DNA from: Zantedeschia hybrid cultivar
Lineage: Eukaryota; Streptophyta; Magnoliopsida; Alismatales; Araceae
DNA: 64,000 nt
Assembly (NCBI GenBank): GCA_030544215.1
Contig: JARZZO010000009.1
Span: forward strand, 57,283,129-57,347,128
Reading direction: 5' to 3'
Made by a program: the position numbers and the translations under genes. This document shows positions 21,097-34,170 of this stretch, piece after piece. The notes under the pieces are model-generated. The model made no database searches. It worked only from the letters and a program-made list of their open reading frames with translations, and was not told where the DNA came from. Numbering within the stretch: position 1 is the stretch's first letter; each line of letters opens with the position of its first letter.

Positions 21097-23960
21097 TGTG
21101 TTGGACCATATTGGTAAGGACACCAGAGGCTTTAGACGGTTTGATCCGAGTCATGCTATCGCCATCGGAGAGCCGTTCCGACTTCCCTCTAGCTCGGAGA
21201 CAACATAGAGCCGAGCTGATAGACAAATACATTTTTTAATTTTGTTTGATCCGTTTATGGCCCATCAAGTGCTTTTTTATTTTTCTGAAATTTTAGGTGC
21301 AATTTTTGCACTAATTATTAGGGATAGTTGTTAGAGTCGGATTTAGGGATAGAAGATAGAGTCGGACTGCATAGTTGGTGTTTAGGTAGGATTCTATAGA
21401 GAGAGTCTATATATACTCTTTTAGACTTTATTTCAAAAATTAATGCATGAATATTAGAGCAATTACCTGAGTTTGTGCATTTCTCTATGACGGAGAACCA
21501 AATCCGATGTGACATCGGATCCTTTTCATCCCTTGCTTAATCCTTTCTTCCCCTCTTTCTCTCCTTCTCACTGCATTTGTCGACTGCAGGTACTGTAGCT
21601 ATAGTATTCACATTGTGCTACAATACCTGGGGTCATCTCCCTCTCAGTTTCAGTGACAACAGTAGAGCAAAAAAAGGGAAAAAAAAGAAAAAAAAGAAAG
21701 TAGAAGAAGAGGAGTAGAAAAGAAGAAGAAGAAGAGGCCGCCGCCGATGCCAATGCCCTTGCTATCGGTGCTCTTACTGTCAGTGGTCTTAACCAGCTTA
21801 GGCCCTTGTTGCCAGTTTTGCTGCTTCTCCCGCCACAGCCTATCGCCGCCGCCGTTGTTGTCGGCCCCAGTGGCTGCCGCAGTTGTCAGTCCTGCCAGCG
21901 CTTCTCTCGCTGTCGCCATACGGATCCACCGCCACCGCCATTGTCTCTCTCTCCCTTTCTCTTTCTCTCTCGGTTAGGGTTTGGTAAAAGGGGGGAGGGG
22001 AGAAGGAGACAATGACAGATTGTGCTCTTTTTGTTCAAGCTCGATCAAACCGATTTTGACCCAGTTCAGCCGAGGCCCTGCGCACCTAATAGAACCTGGT
22101 CCGAGCCCAGGTTGGCATCAGGTCTGAACTAGATTGCTACAGAAGGGCATGAGCCCACTTCTTCTAGCGTGGTCCAACTAGGTTTAAATTGGTCTGAGCC
22201 AGAGTCCTATAAGGTCCAAGCGAGGGGCTTGCTTGGGTTTGCTGCAGTGCGTAGGCGGTGCACCAAGTCCTGCTATCGTACCATCTTCGTCGGGGAGTCA
22301 TCTGGATTCTGATTCGCATGCTGGCAACGCCATTGGTCTCATCTTAGCGAGGCCAACCCAGATCTAGTGTGGTGCTGCCCTGATAGTGCCCCGTGCCAAT
22401 TTTGCACTCATATTGAGGTCCCCATTCTTGCATCCTAAGGCTTGCATCAATCACTTTGATTTACGTGCCAACATCCAGTTGCCTCTGATTTAGTGGCATG
22501 CATCCCTAGGCAACATCACAGTAGCGTGCACATCACATGTGGCCCATCAACTGCTGTGTTTATAATTCCGAAAATTTATTTATTAGTTATTTGTAGCCTA
22601 TTACCTCTCTGCGAGAGTGGGCCTTATTTTTATTATACTTTGCGAGTGGTACACGTACACCGAGTGGTCTTCTCCCATACACCAATATAGAGGTATGTAC
22701 TTCTCTCTCCTACCGCAACCTACTTTTCTAGTATTTGCTTTCATCTGCCACCGACTTGTGAGGTAGGACACCTAACCTGTAATACATCATCACTGTTGAC
22801 TTGACAAAGCGTTATATCTATTCCAAGTTCCATCAGGATTTTGGAGTGGTTCTAATTCCCTTGACTTGCAGTAATTCTTCAACTGCCAACGGTCTCATGT
22901 TTCCTTATCGCGAGATGGACTGTTACTCAGCTAGTTTCTGTTATTTGACGTAGTTATCTAACTTTACAATTGTGCGATTAAGCTGCACCTATTTATTATT
23001 ATATTACTTGCTGTTGATCTCTACCTCTGTTAGTGAATCCGTTAGTTCTGTTAGCCTTCCTGCATCACATATAGATTCCTCTATTGTGTATTTTTGAATT
23101 GTATGGTCCCTAAGAAATCGTTGGGGCACCTTTAGAAGACTCAACAAAGAAAGGTGGATTACCTAAAATCTACTATTTGACAACTCCTCAGCTTAGAGTG
23201 ATGACAATTTATAGCTAAAAATTTCATCGGGGATGAAAAACATGAGAACGAATTATGCTCGACTATATTACAAAAACATCCTCACTAAAAGTCATCTTTT
23301 AACTTCCTTCTATCCACCTTCAGGGACATTCTTAAATATTTACTTAAAAACCCTAGAGTATCATATTATATTCGATAAATAGAATAGGGTGTTCCCCAAG
23401 ATTCAATAGAAAACTATCTAAGGAATTTTAATAGGCTGTAAACTGTCAACTAATATGCTTTTCAAGATGATTTTACTAACATGAGAACTAATGTCCTCTT
23501 CAATAAGTTGCTCAATAGACTCTGTCCAAACTTGGCATTCAAGTTGTTCAGTTAGATGATTCTAGAAAAAAAAATGTTTTCTTACACAATCTGATGACTT
23601 AAACCATGTGCTAAACATTGACCTAATAGTGACTGCTACAGTCTCATAGCTGTAGCAAGTACTAACCTCTGCACCTCTTGGTGTCTTTATGCTATGCTGT
23701 AGCTTAGGTGCGTCAATCTCACCACGCTTACTAACATTCTGAGCACCGTCTTCAATGCCTTGCATTCTGAGCTGTCAATTCTCCGTCTTCAATGCCTTTA
23801 CAAATCTTAGGATCACGATGTAGAAAATTGTAAAAATTTGACTGGTTTCCTACCTAGCTGGTTAGAGACCATTGATGCTGTTCCATTTTCCGTCCGACAG
23901 TATAAATATGACTTATTACTGTAGCCATATTCGATCAAAACTGATTAGACAGTGGAACAC
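21097..23960. other. Intergenic DNA, possible old LTR at its left end
   Basis: Near 21405-21425 there is a TATA-like TCTATATATACTC in a context resembling a retrotransposon promoter, but no paired repeat or border was found. At 21660-21990 an A/G-rich tract is followed by GCC-rich sequence. Open frames there are low-complexity, and I do not call a gene. Confidence 0.35.
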
Positions 23961-23970
23961 TCATATTATA

Positions 23971-24240
23971 ACAGCGCTGCAAGCTGGGCAGGACACCGTA
24001 CTCCCGCTTGGGAGTTGATCTTGGGTTCGATTCCGCAAGTCTCTATCTTATTTAAGAGGAATTTCGTAGTACTCCGTGAAAGTTTATGCCTCAGGCAACA
24101 GTATTTCACATCGAGTGGGAAAAATTATCTTTCTCTTAGAAAGAAAGTCTTAGGCCTTCAGCCGGCTCGATCCCAACTCCTCGGAGTTGGGCACCATGCC
24201 CCAGTTCCACTGGGCTACCGATTAAAATTAAAATACAAGA
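23971..24240 (+). mobile_element. tRNA-derived SINE
   Basis: The 5' part has a polymerase III A-box-like TGCAAGCTGGG at 23978-23988 and a good B box GGGTTCGATTCC at 24023-24034, about 35 bp apart. The body that follows is unrelated to a tRNA. The cloverleaf cannot be completed, so this is a SINE and not a tRNA gene. The 3' border is approximate. Confidence 0.55.
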
Positions 24241-24295
24241 CTGGCATTATAGCAAGTATTCCTATAAAAAGAAAACTAATATAGTGCTTCTTACG

Positions 24296-26278
24296 TTCAT
24301 TTTGGGCACTGCATCCTGGATCATCTTTTATGTAAGTTCCTCTGTAATATCTTCCATGGTTCATTATTTGAAGATCGTTATTCCAAGCAGGTAAATGGAT
24401 GAAGCTGGCATTTTCACCGATGGACAGGAGGAGGCCGCGGATAGCGATTCTTTGATGCTTGTTAAGGAAATGCCTCATTGATGTGCCACTCCAAAATCTG
24501 AACAAATGTTAAGAGGACCTTAAGGAGAAGAGCTACTCTTACGAATGTCTGAAACACTGATGCTTAAGGGAGAAATGAATAAATGCTTACTCAATGGCAA
24601 AGACACAACACTTGATCACCAATGGACCACTCGGCCTGAAGTAGAGATAAGGGTCGAATTTGGTACAGATCTAAGGTAGATATGTGATCGTATTGATTTT
24701 GTTATCGGTTTAACAAAGATTATTTATTAGTTGATCTAGCCTATAATCAAACTGGATCATCAAATTCTTAGTGCATCATATGTACTGTTCTGTCAAGGAA
24801 ATTTTATATCTGTAACCTTATTTATTAGGTATATTGGTTTAAAAGGATTATCTGTTTATTGACCTATAAGTTAAAAATCAATCGAATAATCGGATTATCG
24901 GTTACCATTTGCATCCCTAACCTAAGGGCCTATTTAATATGCACACAATAATGTGATAACAAAGACTACCTTGATGATATGTTTTCCAATTTAGGCCTGC
25001 AATTTCTCTGGCCAAGGGGCCATGTCAGCTTGGCTTAATCTACACCTTTTTTTTAATGTCGTTTGTACTTCATTTATCTTATTTGACAAGTCCTCCTAAA
25101 AGATGGCAAAATTCTTTCTATTTTCTCGCCATTTCTCTTTTGTGATAATAGGGACCATGCCCCTTTTAACCGCTGCTGATTTGAAGTCTAAAGATTCTAA
25201 ACAGAGAACATAATTTTATCCTTTAGAGGTGGCATTCCTTAATATTTCCACTAAATCTGCGGAAGAAATGCGACTTCAGTACTAAGATGTGGGATGATCC
25301 ATAATTTTCGATTATCATTATTCATCAACAGGTATTTGCACTTGATCCCTTCCCACTGGGGCTGCAAATGGGTCGGAGCAGAATTGGGAAACCCCCTCAT
25401 CATGTGCGACCTGTTGCGGATCAAAGATGAATTTCTAATCCAAATCTTTTCGCAGATTAGATCATATCAGGTTATATTTATTTATTTTCATCCATGAGTG
25501 ATACAAATTAGATCGGAGGCCATCATGATCTATGCAACCCACTTGCCGGTAGAGTACATCGAGTGCTGTTTGGAGTGGGTTCCACTGCAGGTCATATAAT
25601 ATTAAAAATTAGCACTTTGGTTGCTCAAATTTATATACAATAAGACACGTTGTATCCAACCTATCTACATTTTTTTAAGAAAAGAGTTTATTGCACATAT
25701 ACATATTAAAATCTAAAGCTTTTAGTTAACACACACTAAAATAATCTCTTCTATCAAAATTATAAAATAATTAGAAAGTTATAACGAATCTAAATTCATT
25801 CCAAAGTTGTAACTAATTCACATTCACCCCAAATAAGCAATTTGGCGTGTCAAGGGAACATAGATCAAGTGGCTCTCATTATATTGAATATAATGTTGAA
25901 TAATTTAAATATAATTTCCTTGTAAGATGCAGATCGATGCAGATACCCACAGATATCCATAGGTTTATAATTAGAAGATCCGATCCTTCCAATCCATAAG
26001 AACTCACGGATCAGAGTAGACCGGGGTGGATTAATTCAAACTCAATCCATAACTCGATCCATAGAAGGTACAGATGAAGACTTCTAATCCATACACTAAT
26101 TCGATCTATAATTTTATGGATTGAATCAGGTTTCATGGATTGAAGGTCGATTAGGTTTTTGATCCACTTGTAGCTCTACTTCACATGCATATTACCTCCT
26201 GATAGTCCCACTTTGATTCCCCAGAAGCCACCAACTAACCTATTCTCTTTTGCAAATCAAACCAACAACACCCCCCCC

Positions 26279-26332
<54 letters not shown>

Positions 26333-26490
26333 ACCTTAGGAAATGCTAAACTCCCCGAATATCTTCCCCATTTTTCTACCGACACGATGAGTGTGGATAT
26401 GCATTTGTTTTTCAAAATTTCAAGGCATTTGTGCATATGGGTTTGTAAAATAAAAACCTTAGCTAAAATATCTTTAAGATTTCTATTTTA
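24296..26490. repeat. Old segmental duplication, copy 1 (copy 2 at 40530-41960)
   Basis: Collinear matches to copy 2 include GCATCCTGGATC near 24310, TTATTTGAAGATCG and GCAGGTAAATGGATGAAG near 24365-24400, ATGAATAAATGCTTACTCAATG near 24575, CAATTTCTCTGGCCAAGGGGCCATGTC near 25000, GATGTGGGATGA near 25287, CCCCAGAAGCCACC near 26220, and a TTTCAAGGCATTTG stretch near 26420. Copy 1 is longer because of insertions. A short similar open frame exists in both copies on the - strand, but I recognise no protein. Confidence 0.7.
26280..26330. repeat. Uninterrupted poly(A) tract of 51 bases after a C run
   Basis: C8-9 is followed by 51 A. It may be the tail of a retroposed sequence or a run of uncertain assembled length; the counterpart in copy 2 of the duplication lacks it. 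Confidence 0.9.
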
Positions 26491-26862
26491 ATGAAGTAGA
26501 ATAAGTAAGAGTGTCTTGCATAGCATTGCTTACTGGCACAAATGTTGAACTCAAACCTTAAAAATACTCATGTCTGGAAGAGGAACGGGGATAAGTTATA
26601 CCAAGCCAAAACTCATCTCTCATAAATGAGTGTATCTTTGGTGCAATAAGAAAAATAAGTAAGTTGGAGGTAAGTCATTTTGCCTAAATGAAATGACTTA
26701 TCACAGGTGGAATGAACTATTCTCAATCTTTAACTCCATGTAGATAACAGCAGAAGGACATATCTCCCTTATCCAATCTTTCTTTGATCAACTAATAGAT
26801 GACTGAAATAAGCCAACCCTGACCTTCTTCTAAAGTTGTATCTTAAATGGTCAAGTAGAATT

Positions 26863-26938
26863 GGATTTAGTGTGTTTGATAAGATGCACCAATTAGAATT
26901 GGATTAATTAGAGTGTTTGATAAGATGCACCAATTAAG
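26863..26938. repeat. Tandem duplication of about 37 bp
   Basis: GAATTGGATT followed by GTGTTTGATAAGATGCACCAATTA occurs twice in succession with a small indel. Confidence 0.8.
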
Positions 26939-27099
26939 AAATTAATTAAATAAGAGAAAGGAGCCAACTTTTCTCTAAGTGCTAAGCTGTTGGAAGAAGC
27001 TCATTAGCTAACTCTTAAGCCTTACTTTGTTTGGAGATAAGCCTAGAATAGATCCCTTTATTCCACTTAAACCAATTAACCCACTTTGGCGGAGGGAGT

Positions 27100-28920
27100 T
27101 GGTTAACCCATGATGGAACACTTTGTACCCCGGTTTAACTGGAATAGGGGGAAACACCTTCGTCACGGGGCGCTTCTTCCTCAACAGGTCACGGGCGTCT
27201 CTTCCTCACCAGCTGTCCACCGCCCCTTTTCCTTTCTTCTTCGTCACGGGCGTTGCCCTCACGAACACGAACAAACCTTCTTCTTCTTCCCAACCTTGCT
27301 TCTTCGCTCGTCTCCTCCCCTTCGCCCGATGCCTTCCTGCTGGAGGGGAAGGACATCGCGAAGTCCCTTCAGCACGCCTTCTTCTCACCTAGTCAAACGA
27401 GGCGCGGCTAGGGCACCGAGCCCTCTCTGTGAGCTCTTCCCAACGGCCGGAGCTGCAGCATGTGGGCGCATCACCTCTCATCCATCCCTGTGCTTCGCCT
27501 CCTTTTTAAAGACGGTTTTCCCTCCCCTTCTGAAAGGAGGATGCCAGAGAGAGGGGTTCTTCCAACAATAGGCGTTGCTCCTCCCCCCTGAGGATCCTCC
27601 TCCAGCGACCGCTTTCCTACCGACCCTCGTTCGCCGGTGACGAGGTCTTGTTCATCCTCTACCGTGGAGCCCATATGTGCACAAAACTTCCGGTTAGCAT
27701 ATTCTCTTCCCCATACCATTCATCCCACATTTCAACACATGCATCGCATTTCCTTTCTAGTAGGCCCTAGTTGCAAGAAGGAGGAGGGGCATGTCGATCA
27801 GTTAGTAGGAATTTTTTTCCCATAGATTATCAACCTCATTTCTGACTTGTAACATGGTTGTCGGTTATCATCGACCATGTCATCTGCCTAGGCCGAAGGT
27901 CACCCATACTGGGAACATTTTCCAATCACATCTTTGTAGACTCAGCCATGTCATCTGTGGCCATTGTTTTCAATCAGATGCTGGTTAGTTATTTAGAACA
28001 TTTTTGAAGCCATTTAGATCACATACCGGGTCCAAGGCAGTAGTGCATGTTTGAGTTCATCTTTTATTTTGGAGTAAAATGCTAGCACTCATTTCAACAG
28101 ACATTTCCAATTGAGAAAAGGAGAATTTTGTTTCCGTATCCATTTTATATGGGAGTGCTTATTTGACTGGTCACTGGTCCGGCTTATTTGACTGGTCAGA
28201 TTGTTTCTGTTCATATTTTGTTTCTGCTCATATGCTACATTTTTGTTTCCTTTATAATATTTGGTCCTCATGTTTGGCCCTAATAAATGCCATGTATTTT
28301 CATTCTAAGTTAGTGCTCAGTATCCACTTAAGCTTACAATAAGCTATGACCACTTTTCATAACAAAGCTTCTGTGATGGTAGTTGTGCATTTTGTGCGCT
28401 TGGATACTAGCTAACCTTCTTTGATACTACCTAAATTACTCTACTACTTGCTGTGCTATGATTCCAATATAAGACCTAGCTACCTCCTTACATTAATTTT
28501 AAATTCGGCCTTGTTTTTAAACATCCTGAACTTAGGGCCATATCTCACCGATTTTGTGTTCTTCTTTTCTATTTTACACATGATGCCCATAACTAGTTGA
28601 ACTACCCACCATGGTATTTCCTTTTTTCTAAAACTACGTTACTGTATTCTCCACTGTTTTGCCACCGAAACGAACCCAAGACCATATCTCTTACCTGATT
28701 TGAAAGATCCTCCCACAACACCCTCTATTTACATGGAATTTAAGAGCTACCTATTTTGAAAGGTCCCCACTGTCATCTCTTGCTTCTTGTGCTCTTTAAA
28801 CATGCTGTCCATAACTTGTTATTTTTTGTTTTACACATGCTGTCCATAACTGTTTTGCTGCAATTTAATGAGGCTCACATTAGGACCACTAACCACACCA
28901 GACCGGACATTCTTTTGCTT
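27100..28920. other. 5' non-coding part of the Harbinger element
   Basis: A GC-rich patch at about 27120-27640 contains open frames on both strands without recognisable domains. The rest is AT-rich. Foreign sequence may be included, but I see no border. Confidence 0.35.
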
Positions 28921-29830
28921 TGTTTTTTTTTTTTTGAGAAAAATATGGATTGTACCACCAATTTTATTGATAAAGAGAGGAAGTACAATACAAAGCAGAT
29001 ATGAGAGATTCCTATCCCTTTCAAAAGAAAAGAAGAACTCTAGATCCTCCATTGGGGCCTGGCCACCGGGGGTATGGCCTTGCTGTTGGAGAGATCCCCA
29101 CGATTCCAGGTAACCCACGTAGGGCTCTGTGGAGGTGGAGCTGCCATATTTGCAAGTGCATTTTGGCATTGAGAGAGAGAGAGAAAGAATTAGGACACAC
29201 TCTTTACTGAGTTTTTAAACATTGGGAATAATGGAGAGAGAGAGAGAGAATTAGGACACAGTCCTCATTCGCGTTTTTAAACATTGGGCTTAATGGAGAG
29301 AGAGAGAGAGAATTACTGAATTAGAGCACATGAGGTTTAGGATACGCTGTTTACGGAGGTTTTAAAAATTGGGCTTAATGGATTGGTTTGGATTGGGGAA
29401 AGAGGGGAACCAATGATTTGTGGATTTGGGGGGATCTGTTCTGTTTGTCTAACTTTCTTTGATTTTTATTCTTTTCCAATTATGAAACCCCAAAAAATCA
29501 ATGAGTCCAATTATAACCAATTATACTTTAGATTTCTGCGCAACCGAACAGTCCACTGAATCTGATTCTGCACATTCTCATAGCAATATTTCACCAAAGT
29601 CCACTGATCTTCAGCAATAGCATACAGTTTAGGGTATTGCTCCTTCAACATTTTTTCCCCCAACCATTTGTCTTTCCATAAGAATGTGCTTTCCCCATTC
29701 CCTACTTTGTGAAAAATGTGGTTCACAAAATGATTTCCAGCTTTGATTATATCAGTCCACAAAGGAGACATCATAGAAACATTTGATTTTTGAAGAAAAA
29801 ATCTGCATCTAGGCATATAGTGTTTATTAA
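28918..29830 (-). mobile_element. LINE 3' fragment inserted in the Harbinger element
   Basis: A poly(T) run at 28921-28935 (poly(A) on the - strand) is followed by a typical plant LINE 3' end (TTTTATTGATAAAGAG on +). At 29511-29816 the - strand encodes about 100 residues of the ORF2 C-terminal region with SPLWTDIIKA and VGNGESTFLWKDKWLGE, the conserved segment after plant LINE reverse transcriptases. The 5' part is missing. Confidence 0.8.
29168..29382. repeat. Three-copy tandem repeat of 62-85 bp starting with (GA)n
   Basis: Each copy begins with a GAGAGAGAGA run, contains GAATTAGGACACA or a variant and GTTTTTAAACATTGGG, and ends TTAATGGAGAG. The third copy is longer. Confidence 0.85.
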
Positions 29831-30749
29831 TGATAAGCTACTTTCACAGACTAGGTTGTTCCTCTATTAGCTCCCACAACCATTAGCTCCATTAGCTGCA
29901 TCTGTCATTCAAAGGTAATCCCAAATATGTTATTGGGAGTTTACCAACGCCACATTCTTTTGCTTTGTTATTTTCTGTTTCGGACATGATACCCATAACA
30001 TAGTTTAGAACAATAGATGTTAGTTTCATTCATTCTCAAGATCCATAACATGCTCATTTGTTTTCATTTTTACAATATGCTTTGATATTTCCGATGTGAT
30101 ATTTTCTGTTTTTCAATATGCTTTAGATATTTTTTCAGAACATGGTTTGCATGTTTGGCTTCTTTTTTCAAAATTGGATTATGTAGACATGTTGTCCATA
30201 CACTATATAAGTATGTGGTCCACTGCAATTTAATTCCTACCTATTTTCTATGTAATGCCCTAAACATTACTGTGGACTGCGCATTCTGAGCACCCACCTT
30301 CTCTTACAAGGAATTTAAAAGGTACATGTTTTCTTTATGTGGGCCTTCAGATTTTCTTATGTCTTGCTGATTTCTGATTCTTCTTATTGTCATATGTGAT
30401 TTATGTAAGTCTTCTTTTTCCATAAATGTACCTCTTTTATCCCCTTCTTCCATGGTGAAACATTTTTATCTCATTGTTATTACATTCTTATCTAAGTCTT
30501 ACACTAATACCGCCGTTGCCTCATGCATCTATATTTTGAGAACGGTCATTTAGGAGGGCGAGAAAGCGGGATAGGAAGATGTCTAACAGTAGTGTGTTCT
30601 CTTGCCCCTCATTTCCGACTTCTTTTTGCACAGTGAACTTATTACTTGTATTTCACAGTTTCCTTTTAAATACATCATTGTCCTTCATTTAAAATAACAT
30701 ACTTTGATTACATCAATTTTCTGCTTTTTTTTTGGATTGTTGTTCGCCC

Positions 30750-33451
30750 TAATATTAAAGGTGGAGGAACAAAACGTCTGTCCTCCGGGGAGGAGAGGAC
30801 AACTCGGGGCACTCGAGCTGCCAACTTTAATGAGGCCCAAGATCGGGTCCTCATAGGTCTCCTTACGGAGCAGTTTGATAAACATAACTGCATTGAATGA
30901 ACCTTCAAGTCAGGGGTTTGGCGTGAAATCGTTGGAGCGTTTAATAGCGCGACGCACCTGGACTACAAAGATTCCACGTTGAAAAATCGATATAAAACAC
31001 TTAAGAAAAATTACAACTTTTTGCGTGTACTTCTTGAGCAAAGGACTGGATAGGGCTGGGATGATATAAACAAGATGCCCTTCCCTGGACTTCAGGACTC
31101 TTGGGATGACGTCCTATCGGTAAGCATCTCCCATGATCAACTTCACTTTTCTGCACACAACGTTATATTATCCATACTTTCATACACCATCTTTTTCTTC
31201 ATTTTCAGTCACGTCAACATTATAGATGTTGGTTTTCTCGGGTTTCTCCGGATCGCTCACGCAGCGGAAAATAAAATAAAATAGCGATCCGTTCCCGTTT
31301 TGAAAAACTAAAACTTACGATTATCGGATAATCGATTCTCACCGTGTGCGGATTCGAATCCGCAACCGTTCAGTTCCGTTGGTGCGACACTGCAAGCCGC
31401 GCAAGTGCCCGGCCTCTAGAGAAGTCCACGCGATCCTCCCCGCGACGGATATCCTCACGTTCCTCGTTCTTCGCAGCCCACGAAACCTCCGCCGGTCGCC
31501 GCAACGATCGTCGCAGCGCGCGGACGATTTCCCGTCGAACGGGATTCGGAGAAGCGGCGGAGCAAATTTGGATCTGTCTGGATGCCAGAGAGAGAGAGAA
31601 ACTGAGGAGGGGCAGCTAGAGTTAGCAGCAGCTTGGCCTGCTTAGCCCGTTTGCTATGTTTTATACTAACTGCACGATTTTTCATAAAAACCCCCGGTTT
31701 ATATAAAACCCACTTATTTATCCATCGCCTTGAGAATCATTTGCGTGTGACCCTCTAGGCCCAAGTACCAGTCCAGTCAATGGCCCAACAAGCCCAGTGA
31801 CTCCTCACTGACTTTATTAATAAATTAATAACCCTTTATTAATTAATTAATCAATCGAATTGATATCGCACATCGAATTCGACCGGGCCTCCGATCACGT
31901 TGGGTGCCAAGCAACACCGCGTGAACCCAGAAGGTATTGGGGTTAAGTAACCCACTCTTGGAACCTTTCCGCCGACAGTTACCACGTGAATATAATCCTT
32001 CATTCGTACAATGCTCTCGAGTCAACTCAGGGCATGACGAGCTGTCAAACCCTAACCAGTCAACTCACTTGGATTGGATGTCGCTGATGAATATCGGAAA
32101 ACTCCTTTCCCGATATTATCGTCCGCCCTGGCCAGGGACTTTCGCGCATCCTTCCTAGAGCATTCTCCCTCTAAGTACCAAGAGCGAATAATTCCTTATT
32201 GACACACAATTCCCTTCGACGGTATTTCGCTGTACCCAATCCTTGGCGTATTAGAATCCCGTGGCTAGAGATTCGTAAACCAAGGTCAAAGCATAGAAGT
32301 CCACCGACAAGGTGTCCTTGGTGTCTCAGGTCCGAGGACCATCCACACAACTGCGACAATAGAATCAAGCTGGTTGACAGTGAGGTACAATACCATCCAG
32401 CGATTCAGTCGGATCAGTTCAGTGAACTCATTCTCCAATGAGCACCTACAAATTCGCCTTAGTGTCTCCACACAAGTGACTTATGAGACCAATCACCCTC
32501 ATCATATGAGCAGGAGTAATCTGTACTAGTCCAACTGGATATCCGATGTCCTTCTCGGATATCCTTCGACTATGAACGATTAAGAATATGTGTGTTTAAG
32601 TGATCAGTCTCATTAGTATGATCTCATCATAATCTGATCACTATAACACATATCCACGGACTTCATTATGAAACGATAATTAATGCGATTTACACATAAT
32701 GAATATTATGTCATTTTATTAATAAATGAACGAGATTTACATAGTCAGATTGGCTTGTAGGCCACCTAAAACTAACAATAGCTCCCTCAGAGGCAAACCC
32801 TTCCCATTTAAGGCCGAGATGGAATACCTAGCCAGCAACAGCACAGCGTTCGGCCTAGATGCTGAGGGAACCCGCCGTAGATGCAGTGTGCCTGATTACA
32901 GTCCCGATCAACCTAACACTGAGTACAATATGCGTACTTAGTCGCAGCGCACACCCGTCAATGACTTTCTTGCCACATTTCAGGGAGAGCAAGAAGATGA
33001 CGACTTTGTCATAGGTGTCTCCGTCGCCCAAATGGCTTCCCCTCCTATACCCCAGGCTAGAACCATGGCCTCGAACAGTGAGGTCAACTCTCCGCGAAAG
33101 AAACGTGCCTCCTCAAACATGAAGGGAAAGGCAATTCAGGACCCCACTGTGATCATGAATTTTATTGATGTTGTTCGAAAGCGGACTGACCTTGTCATAG
33201 ATTTACGTGCGGAAAGGGCTTCTATGGTATCCGTCCCTACACCTTCGATCCAGACACAACCCATAGCCCAGGAGCTAGATCGTATTCCTTCTATGAAGGA
33301 TTGCATAGACGCATTGCGAGAGGTTCCTGGCCTATATCCAGACTTGTTCGTGAGTTCCTTGGATCTCTTCAAGGATGCGGGGAATCGCGCAATATTTATG
33401 AACCTGAGTAATGAGGAGAAGATCCGATGGATGTTACACCACGTGGGGTAG
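30750..33451 (+). pseudogene. Harbinger ORF1, Myb/SANT-like DNA-binding protein, split by a solo LTR
   Basis: Before the LTR (30790-31117) the frame encodes a Myb/SANT-like domain of the type found in plant Harbinger ORF1 and related trihelix-like proteins, with FNEAQDRVLIGLL, VWREIVGAF and TLKNRYKTLKKNY. Stops occur near 30900 and 31050. After the LTR (32778-33451) comes the C-terminal part: a short FPF segment, an acidic stretch, a basic run SPRKKRASS and a final helical segment IFMNLSNEEKIRWMLHHVG. A stop falls near 32940. ORF1 proteins of this superfamily bind the element ends and assist the transposase. An intron start is possible near 31118 (GTAAGC). Confidence 0.75.
31227..32777 (-). 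mobile_element. Solo LTR, 1551 bp, probably Ty1/copia type
   Basis: It starts TGTTGGTTTT and ends AAAACTAACA (9 of 10 inverted match). It is flanked by ATAGA (31222-31226) and ATAGC (32778-32782), a five-base duplication with one change. On the - strand there is a TATA box (TTTTATATAAAC at about 31690-31705) in LTR-promoter context, which sets the orientation. No internal region is present. The copia label is a guess from general LTR style. Confidence 0.8.
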
Positions 33452-33701
33452 TTGATTTGTAATTTCTTGGATGTTGACTTGGATGATGTATTCGGATAAT
33501 ATCTATTTTGAGTTGTGTAATCCGTACGTTCTTCTTCAGACTTGTTGTTAGTGATTTCTTATGTTCACTTGGATTATATGTTGACTTGTAACATGTATTC
33601 GGATTTCTTATGTTCTTATTCATAGTTGTTGCGTGCTCATTATGTTTTAGTTCTATGGGTACTCATCCAAGTAAATACAGGTATTTGATAACTTTGTAGG
33701 T

Positions 33702-34064
33702 ATGGGACGGTACAAATGTTATGTCGTTTGGGTTGGGCGTGAGCCAGGACTTTATTTCAGTTGGCTTGAATGTTTTGCCCAAGTTAATGGGTACCCAGGG
33801 GCTCGTTATAAGGGCTTCCATTCAATTGAGGAGGCCGAGTGTGCGTTCTCTAGTATTGTCCAACAACGTCCAGAGAGGCGAACATAAGTTCCTCGATATT
33901 ACAATGTGCCCAGTACATCTGAGCAACTACTTGCAAGGGCACCTGCTTCGTTTACTCGCGCTGCTCAATTTGACTGGCAACCGTTTGTTGTAATCATACT
34001 GTTGTGTGTCATTGTAGTCATCCTTCTCATCATGTTACTTACCATTCTACTTATGTCTATCTGA
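33702..34064 (+). pseudogene. Small ORF with RNase H1 N-terminal/viroplasmin-like domain and a C-terminal membrane helix
   Basis: Residues 1-55 match the hybrid-binding domain found at the N-terminus of eukaryotic RNase H1 and in caulimovirus viroplasmin (KCYVVWVGREPGLY, then NGYPGARYKGF and a SIEEAE helix). In RNase H1 this fold grips RNA/DNA hybrids. A TAA stop at 33885-33887 follows. The same frame then continues for about 58 codons to TGA 34062-34064 and ends in about 22 hydrophobic residues (VVIILLCVIVVILLIMLL), a likely membrane anchor. It lies between ORF1 and the transposase of the Harbinger element, on the same strand. I do not know of this domain as a standard Harbinger component. 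The RNase H catalytic domain is absent. Confidence 0.65.
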
Positions 34065-34170
34065 ACTTTCTAATTTGTAGTGTACTTTCTTATGTATGTA
34101 TTTTGGTCTGAGTAAGGTTTATGTAACATTCTGTCCCACTTATTACAATGTCTTCTATGTAAAATTTATT

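Noticed and set aside
21650..22015. Possible 5' end of a host gene
   Set aside because: Translations are Leu/Ser/Pro or Ala/Gly runs from GCC- and AAG-rich sequence; no continuing exons were found.
23971..24040. tRNA gene
   Set aside because: A and B boxes are present, but no cloverleaf or acceptor stem can be formed; the sequence continues as a SINE body.
26280..26330. Tail of a processed pseudogene
   Set aside because: No coding similarity precedes the poly(A) and a C run sits directly before it; the length may also be an assembly artefact.
27110..27571. Open frame of 153 codons in GC-rich DNA
   Set aside because: No recognisable domain, overlapping frames on the opposite strand, and compositional bias explain its openness.
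33702..34064. Integrated caulimovirus fragment
   Set aside because: Only the short hybrid-binding domain is present, which is also the N-terminus of cellular RNase H1; no movement, coat or RT sequence is nearby.
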